The position numbers were made by a program, and so were the translations under genes. Shown piece after piece: positions 1-9,714 of a stretch of 64,000 nucleotides of DNA. The number at the start of each line of letters is the position of its first letter. Position 1 is the first letter of the stretch. The notes under the pieces were generated by a model that did no database searches, was not told the origin of the DNA, and was given only the letters and a program-made list of their open reading frames with translations. The DNA is from Ceraceosorus guamensis (Eukaryota > Basidiomycota > Exobasidiomycetes > Ceraceosorales > Ceraceosoraceae), in contig NW_020290000.1 of NCBI RefSeq assembly GCF_003144195.1, forward strand, positions 496,001 to 560,000, in the 5' to 3' direction.

Positions 1-1045
1 CAATCGCGCCCAACCAACATCCCATTTAGCGACTCTGATGCTTCGGACGACTCTCCTGCTCGCGCCAAGTCTCCCCGCAAGCACTCTGGAGGCCGGGCCA
101 ACGGTACCGCTACTCCGCGCAAGACCTCGAGCTCGCTTGCCCAAGATGCGAGCTCCACCTTCAACAGTTTGACAGCTCGTACCAAGCGCAGCTTCGAAAG
201 TCTCAAGGATGCATTCCGAACCGGAGCTAACGAGGCTCGCACTGAAGTCATTGAAGCTCGCGAGCACGTGGACCACGCCGCACACGGCGTCGCTCACCGC
301 GTCAAGCTTCAACAACGCGCCTTGATCCGTGGCGCTGGAAACTTGTGGCACAAGGCCGGCGTCTACGCTTCCGATGCCAACAACCTGACTACGATATTCC
401 TTGCTCTCGAGGCCATTACTCTGATCCTGTCTATCCTCCCTACCACCTACTTCGAATTTGGCAGCCGCGCGAGCGTGAGCAACCTTGTCAAGAGCGGCGG
501 CAAGACCGCTCACAGCACTGTCCCTCACTACGCCATCACGATTCCCAATGCGTGGGCTCTGCTCACCGTCGGATTTTGGAGGCCCATCGTTCTGTGGACT
601 CTTTACACTGTCGCCGTCCCTTACATTCTCGCTCGTGAGTCTCGCTTGCTCGCGTTGAGCCCATTCTGAATCATGCTGACGTCCGATTTGTACGGCTCCG
701 CGTTATATGCCAGATCTGATCACCTTTAGCCGTCGTCGCGACTTCTCGGCGCAAACTTTCACCTTGTCTCGTCTATTCCTGATCCTCTTCCTCGTCCGTA
801 TCACTCCTGGACTATTGCCCAAGCCCGCTCCTGCCGTGCTTGGCGTCGCGGCGGGCCAGACCGCAGCTGCTGCCAACGCTGCAGCCGGAGGCAAGCTGCT
901 GAGTGCCCAGGGCCTCATTCAACAGTACACCAGCTACGATTGGGTGTCAGCCGCAATCTCCCCTGAGCTTCAAGTCCTGGCTGCTAGCGCTGCCGCTGCA
1001 TTCGCAAACCTCGAGGCGCTCCACACTCGCCCCCGCGCGGGCTGA
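1..1045 (+). CDS. Multi-pass membrane protein, 5' end outside window
   Basis: The frame is open from the first base, so the start codon lies to the left of the window. Exons are 1-634 and 714-1045, joined by a 79 bp intron with a GTGAGT donor and a GCCAG acceptor; phase is kept. The visible part begins with a Ser/Asp/Lys-rich disordered stretch, then a region of charged helix, then about four hydrophobic segments: one around LALEAITLILSILPTTYF, one or two around WALLTVGFWRPIVLWTLYTV, and one around FLILFLVRITPGLLP after the splice. The tail is Ala-rich and ends in an Arg-rich tip. I do not recognise the family; an endomembrane or nuclear-envelope protein is possible, but only the membrane topology is supported. 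It is convergent with the exonuclease gene to its right. Confidence 0.72.
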
Positions 1046-1647
1046 GCTCCTGAAGAGCAAGCATTGGCACAACAATGGCGCAAGAAAGCGCTTACGCCGT
1101 TCGCTGGAAATGTTGGCTTGCCATCTCGAAGACCTTTTGCTTTACCTCACATACCCTTTTCTTTCGGAGCTCGCCCTTTTTGTTCTGCCTGAGTGCTGTG
1201 ACAGCGAATCAGCAACATACTGCCATTCGCTTCCAAACTCTGCGATGTGCTACCTTCTCCCTCCCTTCTCGCAACTATTATCGCCGCGACGGCGATCATG
1301 CGTACCCGTCTCGGCTTGGTTCAGGCTTCCAATATGTCAGTCTATGCTCATCACGTATACGCTCGCGCCAGGATTCAAAAGCAGCCCGCATTTTGTTTTC
1401 CTCTTCTGGTCATGCTCCTCGTCTCTCGTGCAATGCAAATCGAAGTGTTTATTATATCTCTCCATTTCGCGCCCCCTCGCCTCGCCTCGCCTCGTCTGCC
1501 CTCTCTCATCCTGAGCTTTACGATGCCTCTCGCCCTCTCTGACCTGGCCCAGCGCTGCCAAGGCGAATGTGCCCACGCTCCGCATCTGCATGAACTCGAT
1601 CGGCCGGGCTCTAAGAATTCAGAGAGTCCTCGAGGAGGCATCTTGAG
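1046..1647. other. Convergent intergenic region
   Basis: This is about 600 bp between two 3' ends. It is rich in pyrimidine runs (CCTCGCCTCGCCTCGCCTCG near 1480-1500). The overlapping short open frames on both strands have no recognisable domain or supporting splice sites, so I read it as the two 3' untranslated regions. Confidence 0.55.
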
Positions 1648-4062
1648 TCATCCTTCCACATCCGTATCCCTCTCTTCCGGAGCATCCCAGCTGACCTGAC
1701 CCAGCACATCTCCCATCCAATGCCACCTCCTTCCCATCGCCTTTTCCAGATTGACATTGGGAAGCAAACAGCTCTCCAGCGATCTGCTCCTCCTCTCCAG
1801 ATCCGACATTCTCCTAGCGCTAACGAGGTACTCTTCCTTGGGCCCCCCTCTCCCTCTCCCTCCATCGCCATCGCCTTGCATCATCTCCTCCTCCTCCTCC
1901 TCCTCCCCCTCACAATCGCCGGCTAGAGCAGTGCTGCGCGAAGCTACGAGGACTCTTCGAGCGCACTCTTGCATCAGTCTAGCTATATTCCTCGTATCGT
2001 CCATGCCCGAATGCAATCTTCCCTCGAACGGCTGCAGCTTCAAAACTGCTAGCAAACCGCTGATGGTCGTGTCGCGTATCGGCGCTTTTTTGCTCTGCTG
2101 CATCCCTGCGCTGCGGATGTGCGTTGACCGACGTTCGGGGGCGCTCGTGTCATTGGGGTCGTGCGTGTGCGTCCTTGTTCTGGCAAGGTGCTCGACGGGC
2201 AGGAACTCGTCCAACGAGGACCCTGCTGTGGTGTTTGGGTTCGTCGAACCGAAAGCGTTCAAAGTTGATGAAGCTGCAGTCGTCCGTCCTTCCATTTTGA
2301 GCAGCCCAGGTGCAGCTTGCTCCGAGGCTTTTGCGCCCGGAGCGCTAACAGCATCGTGGTCGCCCCACTTCTCAGTGGGCAGAGGCCTCTCGACGTCGTA
2401 AAGCGTCTGTATGCTTTTCCTCACGTCGATCAGCGGTCCGCGCATGAAGCGCGGAGGTCCATCAAAGCCAGACATGAAGGACTGCTTGACTACAAAATCT
2501 CTCAGATCAAAAGGCCCATGCGTGACCCACGTCACGCCTCGCCTGAGCGCTGGGATCGGCGTTTCTGTCGCACCAGTGCTCGATGCGACCGTCGCTGTCG
2601 TACCAGTATTGGACGGCGCGTTAGATGTGAGAGCGGGTGACGAGGGAGTCGAAGGGACAGAAAGACGATAGCTCGAGCTGCCATTTATTCTTGTTCGTGC
2701 CGGCAAAGGCCGCGATCGAGGTCCGGTGGGTGCTTCGAGGAGCGAGTGTCGCGACAAGAAAGCTCGGAGAGCGTCCAGAGCTGCTGGAAAGGTCGGAGCT
2801 GCATCTATAGTCGACTGAGCGGGGTTTGAGCGTTTCAGCACCTCAATGTTTGCAATCAAAAAGATTCGGCCCTTTCTCACTCACTTGATCTATGCCCGTT
2901 AGCTCTCTGCAGAAGCGCGTCAGGCGGGGCCGCCAAGTCGGTCTGACAAAAGTGTGAAAGGTATCCACTACCACCAGACTTGGCTCGTCCTCACTTGAAG
3001 GTGTTTGCAACGCGTCTATGGGATCCTTGTCTGCTCCCAGTCCTGCCAGCTGCGTCAGCTCGTCTTGCGCCAACGAGGCCGTATACCGAAAACTTTCGGT
3101 CTTGGGCGATGCAGGTGAGCTAGGTCCCGCACTTCGACGCAACGCTGCAGGAGAAGTGGGTGGGTGCACGTTGTATGCGGTCGCTCGCTGTTCCAGCTGA
3201 TGGATCTGCACTGCCCGACGCGGCTTCCATTGCAGCAGTATGACAGGCAATTCGATGACTGCGGTGGGGTGAGGGATTGGTGTTACATGTGTCAGTGGAC
3301 CCTGACTGACCAGAACCGACGCTGCGCAGAGCGATCCGAGCCACTTGACGCCCCTTTGAAGGGAGAGTGTCTTTGTTGCGGAGCAACCTGAACGTGCCTT
3401 GTATTGACGCTGCACTCACTCTCGTTTGGCCAGTCGAAGCTAGCGCTTCGCGTTCTCTGTGGTGGCCCTCGCTCGCAGGTCGCCTCCACATCCAAGACGA
3501 GAAATGAGTCGTAATGCTCCAACTCTTGCTCTGCTCCCAGCCTGCTGGCAGGGGAAGACTGAGTCGCGCTGGTGGCCAAGGAGGTAGAGGCCTCTCCGAG
3601 CGCATTCTGGTAGGCGGCGCTGACGGGACGAGACCTGTACCCATCGATAGCGGGGGACAAAGGGTGACTGGCAGATCGACAAAGTTTCAGCCGACCGCCG
3701 TTCCTCTTTGGCCCATTCCTGCTCTGCCTGCTCGGACTTGTCGGCGTAGCGAAGGATCTGGGCGAGGCCGAGCTCGGCACGGGAGAACGAGGGCTGGCAG
3801 ATGATTTGGGCGTGCGGGGTGTGAGGGGCGCGCTGTGCATCGTGCTCCGTTCTCCCGCACTCGAGCTCTGCGAGTCTGTCGAGATGCCCGACAAGCTTCC
3901 CATCACCGCCATCTCACCCAAACCTGCCAACGCGGGTGGCGCTTCCTGCCTGATGCGACTGCGTTTCAATCGAGCGCGCAGCTCGGGTCGATGTCCGCGA
4001 GTCGAGAGACCAAGCTGAGAAAGTTGCGCTCGCAAGTCGTCCACTGTCAAGCTCGAGCTCAT
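1648..4062 (-). CDS. ERI1: ERI-1-like DEDDh 3'-5' exonuclease with N-terminal SAP domain
   Basis: Exons are 3420-4062, 2885-3258 and 1648-2814, giving 727 residues. Residues 1-40 form a SAP-type nucleic-acid-binding helix pair (LTVDDLRAQLSQLGLSTRG). After about 140 disordered residues the exonuclease starts at FLVLDVEATCE, with D191 and E193 as the first metal ligands. Splicing joins DWPNE to IIELPVILLQW, the usual ERI-1 order. THGPFDLRDFV supplies the next Asp near residue 442, and HSGMDDTRNIARL supplies the catalytic His and last Asp near 607-611. Members of this family trim the 3' ends of small RNAs, histone mRNA and 5.8S rRNA. This copy is much longer than usual because of low-complexity insertions inside the nuclease fold, one between the second and third metal motifs and a larger one (over 100 residues) before the last motif. 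All catalytic motifs are present, so it looks functional. The exact substrate cannot be read from sequence. Confidence 0.88.
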
Positions 4063-5180
4063 CTCGCCTATCGGTCCCCCAATCGCGAGTACTGAGTGAA
4101 AGTGGAGCCGACCGAGAGTTTGGTAGCTAGACGATGTTGATGTGTGCGTGCGTCAGCTGCCAGCACGTCAGTTGATGGGTAGAGGCAGGACCGTTTTGGG
4201 CAGCAATGGTGCATGACGAAGTTCTGGCCGCCCTACACCACCCGGCTCGTCCAGCATTGGTCGATGACCCGCCTGGCTGCAGAAAGCTTCGCCTCCGTAT
4301 GGGCCGGCTGCGGGTCGCGATGATGATGTGGCCAGTCAGCGCCTGGCTGGCCGGCCGGCGGAATGGCTTGAGAGAGATCGAGGCGAGGAACGCTAGCTGG
4401 TGTGTGCGCCGCCCATGTAGAAGGCGGAATTGCGTGGTGGGATGAAGCCAGGCAACTCGTGACTCACAACTACATATGCCAGAGCAGCATATCGAACAAG
4501 TTACCGACCGAGGTAAGGCAGAGGAGAGGTGAAGGAAGTTGGCAGTGAGAATCAGAATCACGAATCTCGCATCCGTCCAAAGCTCGAACAATCGTGAATC
4601 TCGCAGTCGATCTCAATCTCAACCGATCAAGCCTCCATCCTGTTGACCTCGAACAGTCACACACAGCCTTCCCCCAACGCAGGCAGCACGTACCACGCAC
4701 GCATCGCAGCAGTCACGAGCCATGCAATTAAGTCGAAATCGTGATCAGGTTGCATAGGAACACTCACAACAATCACACTCACGACTGACCGGTGCATGTG
4801 CACTGCTGCATGGGGATCGATGAGGGACGCACATATGTTGCCTTCCGCCGCGCGGCGGTGTTCGGCGTCACGCGACGCGCCCTTATAGCTGCGATCGAGC
4901 GCTCGATCGATCACTGCTGCTGCTGCTGCATATGCTGTGACTCGTCGTGACTGCATGCAATCACGAATAACGGCCAAAACGCCCCGAGAAAACCTTTGCT
5001 TCTCATTCACATTGTCACACACGATGATGTGCCAAAATGTCGATCTCGTGCCAGGCGCCTTTCGCCAAGTCAGCGCATCGTTAATTCTAAGGCCATGTAT
5101 TCCCGCCTTCATTCGCGAGAACCCCCTTCGCAGAAAGATTGGTCAATCCTGCATCCTTTCTTCTCGTGCCCTTTTTCTTC
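4063..5180. other. Intergenic region upstream of the exonuclease gene
   Basis: This stretch holds the promoter of the exonuclease gene (next to 4063) and the 3' flank of the dehydrogenase gene. No coding frame in it has a recognisable domain. It contains repeated AATCACGAATC-like words (4556-4566, 4591-4600 in inverse form, 4959-4969) and a short TGC run near 4916-4930. Confidence 0.5.
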
Positions 5181-6313
5181 TCATGACAAGTAGCCCTTCG
5201 CCAATGCAATCTCGGCATTGATGACGCTTGATGTCGCTGCTCCAATCATGACGTTGTTTGAGAGGACGACAAACTAAAAGGGAGGCAAGAAGAAACAAGA
5301 AAGAAATTGTGCAGATCAGCAAAGTACGCGTCTGCCAGGCCAAGGAGGCAGAGGCAACGATTGCGGCATCTTTGTGGTCCCTCTCTGAATCTTCGACGAA
5401 TCACAAAGCTTGCGGACGTAGTCATCAGGTACGCGCACGCCCTGCTCTCGCCCCGCTCCACCTCGCGCTTAGCTCTCCCACTCTTCCACACACACACTCT
5501 CTCTCTCTTCTTTTGAAGCTCACCTTGATGTCAAAGACTGGACACTGACGAATCCTGCCGACATTGACGCCCGCGCCATTCTGAGCGTCCCTGTCCAACC
5601 TAGGCTGAGGTCTGTCCGGCTCCTCGTGCACAATGATTGCCCTTTCCGGCGCAGAATGGCACTTGAGCTGCTGCGCCTCGGTGGTGTATTGCCTCAGAGC
5701 TTCTTTGACCTGCTCCGCGTCAGGTGGTGGTCTGTTCAAGAAGCGCACAGATACGGTCTCTGTATGTCCATCGATGACCGGCACCCTATTGCAGTGCGCT
5801 GACATCTTGATGCCAGCATTCACGAATCTACCTCCTTGCACGTGTCCCAAGATTTTCGCCGCTTCTTGCTCCATCTTCTCCTCCTCGCCCGAAATGAACG
5901 GAACGACATTATCGTGCACGTCGAATGCGCTCACGCCGGGATAGCCAGCTCCCGAAATAGCCTGCATCGTGCTGGCAATCACCAGTTCGAGCGGGCCAAA
6001 CTTTTGTTCCAGGGCTGCCAGAGGAATGACCAAGCCGGTGGTGCTGCAATTGGCGTTCGTCACGATGAAGCCCTTTTGAAGACCGAGGGAGGCCTGCTGA
6101 GTGCGCACCATTTCCAGATGAGAGGGGTTGACGAGCGGTACGATGAGGGGGCAAAGCGGATCTTGCCTGTAATTCTTGGCGTTGGAGAAGACACGCAGCT
6201 CCGCAGCTCTGAACACGTGCTCTATAAGGCGTGAGCAGTGCAGCAGTACAGTGCAGCGTGGGAAAGGATGCGTATCAGCATGATGGGCTCCACAGTACCC
6301 TCTGGGTGGGCGT

Positions 6314-6368
<55 letters not shown>

Positions 6369-6691
6369 ACAGGCCCAGGCGACAGCTCTGGCTACTCACC
6401 GTACTCGGCAGCAGGGCCCGAGTCCAGTCCCGAAAAGACGACATCGCACTGCTTGAACCTGTCCACGCTGCAATCGCCAACAACGACATCTTTGACCTCT
6501 CGCGGGATCTCCTTTACCTGCTTCCATCTTCCCGCAACTGCATCTTTGTACGCCTTTCCCGCGCTGGATGAAGAGGCTCCCAAGACGCTGATCTCGAAGT
6601 TGGGATGACCGGAAAGGAGAAGGATGAAGCGTTGACCAACTGTGCCAGTCGCTCCGAGCAGACCTACGCGCAGCTTTGGCGAGGATGACAT
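5181..6691 (-). CDS. HOM2: Aspartate-semialdehyde dehydrogenase
   Basis: The enzyme reduces aspartyl-4-phosphate to aspartate semialdehyde with NADPH, the branch point to threonine, methionine and isoleucine. Exons are 6400-6691, 5524-6221 and 5181-5273, giving 360 residues, the usual fungal length. The Rossmann loop GATGTVG is at residues 13-19. The nucleophilic cysteine lies in NANCSTT at position 156, the same number as in characterised fungal enzymes. VPVIDGHTE marks the dimerisation/substrate domain. The last exon encodes FVVLSNN and GAATSSVINAEIALAKGYLS, completing the C-terminal helix that closes the coenzyme domain. Intron 1 (178 bp) carries a 54-base C homopolymer on the + strand. 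Intron 2 is 250 bp, long for this genome. Two TGAGTCA sites lie about 640-690 bp upstream. Confidence 0.95.
6315..6368. repeat. 54-base C homopolymer inside intron 1 of HOM2
   Basis: The + strand reads 54 uninterrupted C residues, so the pre-mRNA of the minus-strand gene carries 54 G residues. It lies fully inside the intron 6222-6399, so the protein is unaffected. Open frames crossing it encode poly-Pro or poly-Gly and are artefacts. The true length may differ, because such runs are hard to sequence. Confidence 0.9.
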
Positions 6692-7327
6692 GGCGTGAAG
6701 AAGTGGCAGCCAAGGTGCAATGAAGTTGCAGATGAGAGGCGATGAAATGCTCCACAGAGGTACGCGGTGAGAATGATCGATCAGATGCCGGACTTGGCTA
6801 GCCTACCGGAGAGATCTCGAGTGCGATGGGTGAATGATGATGGTCGAGAACTTGGCTCGATTATCGCAGGTCTTGCAAATTAGGCGACTCTGGAAATTGT
6901 GAATGCGTTTCACGTCGTCCATAAGGGCAATGCGGGCTCGATCGCATGGATGCGTTCGTCGAATCAAGTGTGAGTGAGCTAGTCGCCCTCCCTCGAGCTC
7001 CAGCGTGCTCGCCCGTTCTGTCGTGAACTCGCTTCGCATAGCCTCCACCTCACCTTTTGGTCGTGCCTTGTGCGCGTATAGGATGTTCTTCGCTTGATTC
7101 GAAGATCGAGTCACGCAAGAGATGTGTGCGGAAATTTCGAATGCGCCACACCGCGCCTCGTGACTAGCCTCGTGAACGTCGCGTGTTGCGAGAATCAGTG
7201 CGGCTCACGTGACCCGTGTACTTCGTCAACCCTTTCCCCCCCATCCCGCCAGGCCGAGACAGCATGTAAAAGAAAGGTCGAATTCAGTTCTGATTCAAGA
7301 TTCCTTTTTGAAAATCAAAAACGTTGA

Positions 7328-7381
7328 TGAGTCAGAGGTCAGATGCTCACGGCCAGTCAAGCGTTGACGGGTCATGAGTCA
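7328..7381. promoter_or_regulatory. Pair of Gcn4/Cpc1-type sites upstream of HOM2
   Basis: Two perfect TGAGTCA heptamers (reverse complement TGACTCA) occur at 7328-7334 and 7375-7381, 47 bp apart. This is the consensus bound by the bZIP general-amino-acid-control activator in fungi, and amino-acid biosynthetic genes such as HOM2 are known targets in yeast. The distance of about 640 bp from the start codon is large, so function is an inference. Confidence 0.4.
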
Positions 7382-7599
7382 GGAGTTGCTCATTGTTGAT
7401 TCTGCGTCGATGTCCCACAACAAGAAGAGGCAGCCATTCCGTCGTACGTCAAGCGGGACACTCACGACTCGTCGCTCTTCGCTTCCGAATCTTCGACGTT
7501 TTGCTTTGAGGCTCATCAATCAAAGGCCGCCGACTCCTTTGCGTGATGCCGCCATGTCCGGTTCTCCTCGAAGACTGTTGTATCGCGAATCACTAATCG

Positions 7600-7613
7600 T
7601 TGACCGCGGTCAA
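7600..7613. repeat. 14 bp perfect palindrome
   Basis: TTGACCGCGGTCAA reads the same on both strands. The centre CCGCGG with flanking TTGAC half-sites is the size of a dimeric transcription-factor site, but no known factor can be assigned from sequence alone. Confidence 0.6.
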
Positions 7614-8543
7614 TCGCGTACTGATGGATGCGTGCATGTTGCCTTTTCGCACATGTGGCCGTTGCTCATGTATTCAGATTTGCACATGTGGAAAGGTGTA
7701 GGCGCGCAAGCATGCATCATCGCCGCTTCGACGACCGCAGAGAATCTGTGAATCTTGAACGTCGATAAGTGGCGAAAGAGCAAAGAGATTGGCGCGGCAC
7801 ATCTCGGCATACGGTAGGTAGGCGCCGACGACGGCGAAACGCATATATATAGGACAGGTCAGAGTGGGAGTGAGTGATGCTGTGTCTACAGGGCTGAAAC
7901 GCGTACCTGCCTGCTGCGTCTTAGCACAGCCATGCGGTCGCTTGTTGTAATTAAGACCGGCTTGATGAGGTGCCCCAAATTATTTGGACTTCTGGCGGAG
8001 ACCTGGCCCGTATGTCCATATTCACATTCGTGATTGGCAAATCACGATGAGTGATGCGCTCAAGCCCGCCACACCGGCCGCGGGCTCGTATCATAGATAT
8101 GTACACTCACGAATGATGGTGATGCTTCGGCGTGCCAGCATCCAGCAAGACCTGCAATTGCCCTTGCCGTGAGGCGCCGAGCATGCATGCAAACTCACTT
8201 CAGCTCGGCCCCCGATCGAGAGACTCTGCCAGCTCGGTTTCGAGCTAGATCGTAATAAGCCTTGGCTGCTGTTACGGGCTGTAGTCCGAACAGCGGGGTC
8301 AGGCGACGGGCGAACGGCATAAAGTCACCGAGCAAAGCCTGCATCCTGCTGGCAATTGAATCGAAATGGTCCTTGTGTCGACGTTGCTTTTCTGAACTTG
8401 AAAGTAGCGCCGGCGTGGGGCCAGTACGCTTCGTTGCCCGAGTAGTCGGCTACCCGAGCGTCTTAAGGTTCTGGCCGATGGCTGTACGGACTGGGATTCC
8501 TCCATGCACTGATGTGAGGTCCTCAAAGGACGACCCTTCTTGC

Positions 8544-8549
8544 ATATAA
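8544..8549 (+). promoter_or_regulatory. TATA-like box of the secreted-protein gene
   Basis: The word GCATATAAGAGAGC places ATATAA about 105 bp before the ATG at 8651. An in-frame ATG at 8540 overlaps this element, which argues that translation starts at 8651 and not at 8540. Confidence 0.5.
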
Positions 8550-8650
8550 GAGAGCACTTGTTCAGGGCCTTCTCACAATATTGGAGCAACGACCCTCAGC
8601 AACGCTTTCGCCTCGCGCACTCGTCGATTCCAATCCAGACTCTCATCGCC

Positions 8651-9215
8651 ATGCTCTTTCACAAGATGTTCTCACCCATCCTGCTCGTCCTGGCTCTCGT
8701 CGCGACGCTCGCGCAAGGCGCCACGGTCAAAGAGCGCGCTTCTGATCAATGCCAAGCAGTGGGAACTGCCCACTCCTTCAGCACCACCACCGGAGATCTG
8801 CCCACGATCCACCCTCTAACCGTTCAAATCCTTCGCGACGGGCAGGAAATTGCGAGCGTTGACAATGTGCAGTGCAACAATGGAGTGGATCCACCTACTG
8901 TGACCGTGATCGATTCTTCGCTCCCAGCGCCCTTTGGCTGGTCAGCTACGTGCGGCACGGCAAGCATCGAGTGAGTGTTGACTCTTGCCACGTGTACACT
9001 CGGGTTACTTGCATCGTAAAGTAGGCGCTCATGACTGAGCTGACGCATGAGCGCAACGATCCACTGTCTCGTGTTTCAATAGGGAGTGTCACGGAGCGTA
9101 CGGGCGCAACAGAGACATCAAAGGAGAGGCCCCAACGTCGAGACCCTTCGTCCAAGGCCCGCTGCCAAACATCCTCTGGACTTGCAAGATCAACTTTGAT
9201 TGCATCTTGCTTTGA
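8651..9215 (+). CDS. Small secreted cysteine-containing protein (effector candidate)
   Basis: Exons are 8651-8970 and 9083-9215, joined by a 112 bp GTGAGT...ATAG intron, giving 150 residues. Residues 1-23 are a classic signal peptide: a short polar start, a Leu/Val/Ala core (SPILLVLALVATLAQG) and small residues before ATVKER. The mature part of about 127 residues has exactly six cysteines (QCQ, VQCNN, ATCGT, EECHG, WTCK, FDCIL), enough for three disulfides. It has no transmembrane segment, GPI tail or enzyme motif that I recognise. A TATA-like element precedes it, unlike most neighbours. Small size, secretion and even cysteine count fit fungal secreted effectors or surface proteins, but this is inference; no homologue is recognised. 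It sits alone between housekeeping genes, behind a 2 kb upstream intergenic region. Confidence 0.75.
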
Positions 9216-9714
9216 TGTGCCAAAGCACCTCTGAGCGAGTGTCACACACAGACTAGCATGCAATCTTACGCCAAGAATTTGGGTCTTGCCTAGATTGTGA
9301 GCACACTGAGCCAATGCTAGTAGCGTCGGAATTCGATAGCCTGAGGCTCACCGAACTCCCCAATCAGACGTCCTCTTGAACAACAGCTGCTAGATGGTCG
9401 CCGAGTTCGTCTCGCAATCAACATGACCCTTGCCTGTCCTCCACATCATGTTTCATGCACGCTCAACACGCTTCCAGTGTCTTCTTGACGAAATCAATCG
9501 GCTAGCTTCGCACAGATCGACGTCGAGACGCGGTCTGCATGCACGTGCGAGTGATAAACATCTATTGTGGATAGACATCGCTTTCGCGCCTCCCAATCTC
9601 GTCGCATGCGCTGCGTCGAGAGTCTGATGTTCACCCTCCAGAGCGTTCGCAACCGTTGTAGATTGCGACTTCTGAGGTTGCGGTCTGTGAACGTTGGCTT
9701 TTGGTTGGAGCCGC
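9216..9714. other. Convergent intergenic region
   Basis: About 500 bp lie between the stops of the secreted-protein gene and UBP6. I see no coding signal, repeat or RNA gene in it. Confidence 0.5.

Larger units (their letters stand above)
6692..8650. other. Long divergent intergenic region
   Basis: Nearly 2 kb separate the dehydrogenase start from the secreted-protein start. No frame here has domain or splice support. It contains two TGAGTCA sites (7328-7334, 7375-7381), a 14 bp palindrome at 7600-7613, a short perfect hairpin of the recurring TCGTGATT word at 8028-8047, and a TATA-like element just before the secreted-protein gene. An alternating TA-rich word (CGCATATATATAGGAC) near 7840-7855 may be another core promoter, but I see no gene to go with it. 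Confidence 0.5.

Noticed and set aside
6231-6608. Open frames with poly-Pro or poly-Gly runs across the C54 tract
   Set aside because: They cross a well-supported intron and its flanking exons in the wrong frame or without splicing. The homopolymer itself creates the apparent coding potential.
8540-8650. Upstream in-frame ATG of the secreted-protein gene
   Set aside because: It overlaps the TATA-like element and would bury the signal peptide 37 residues inside the protein.
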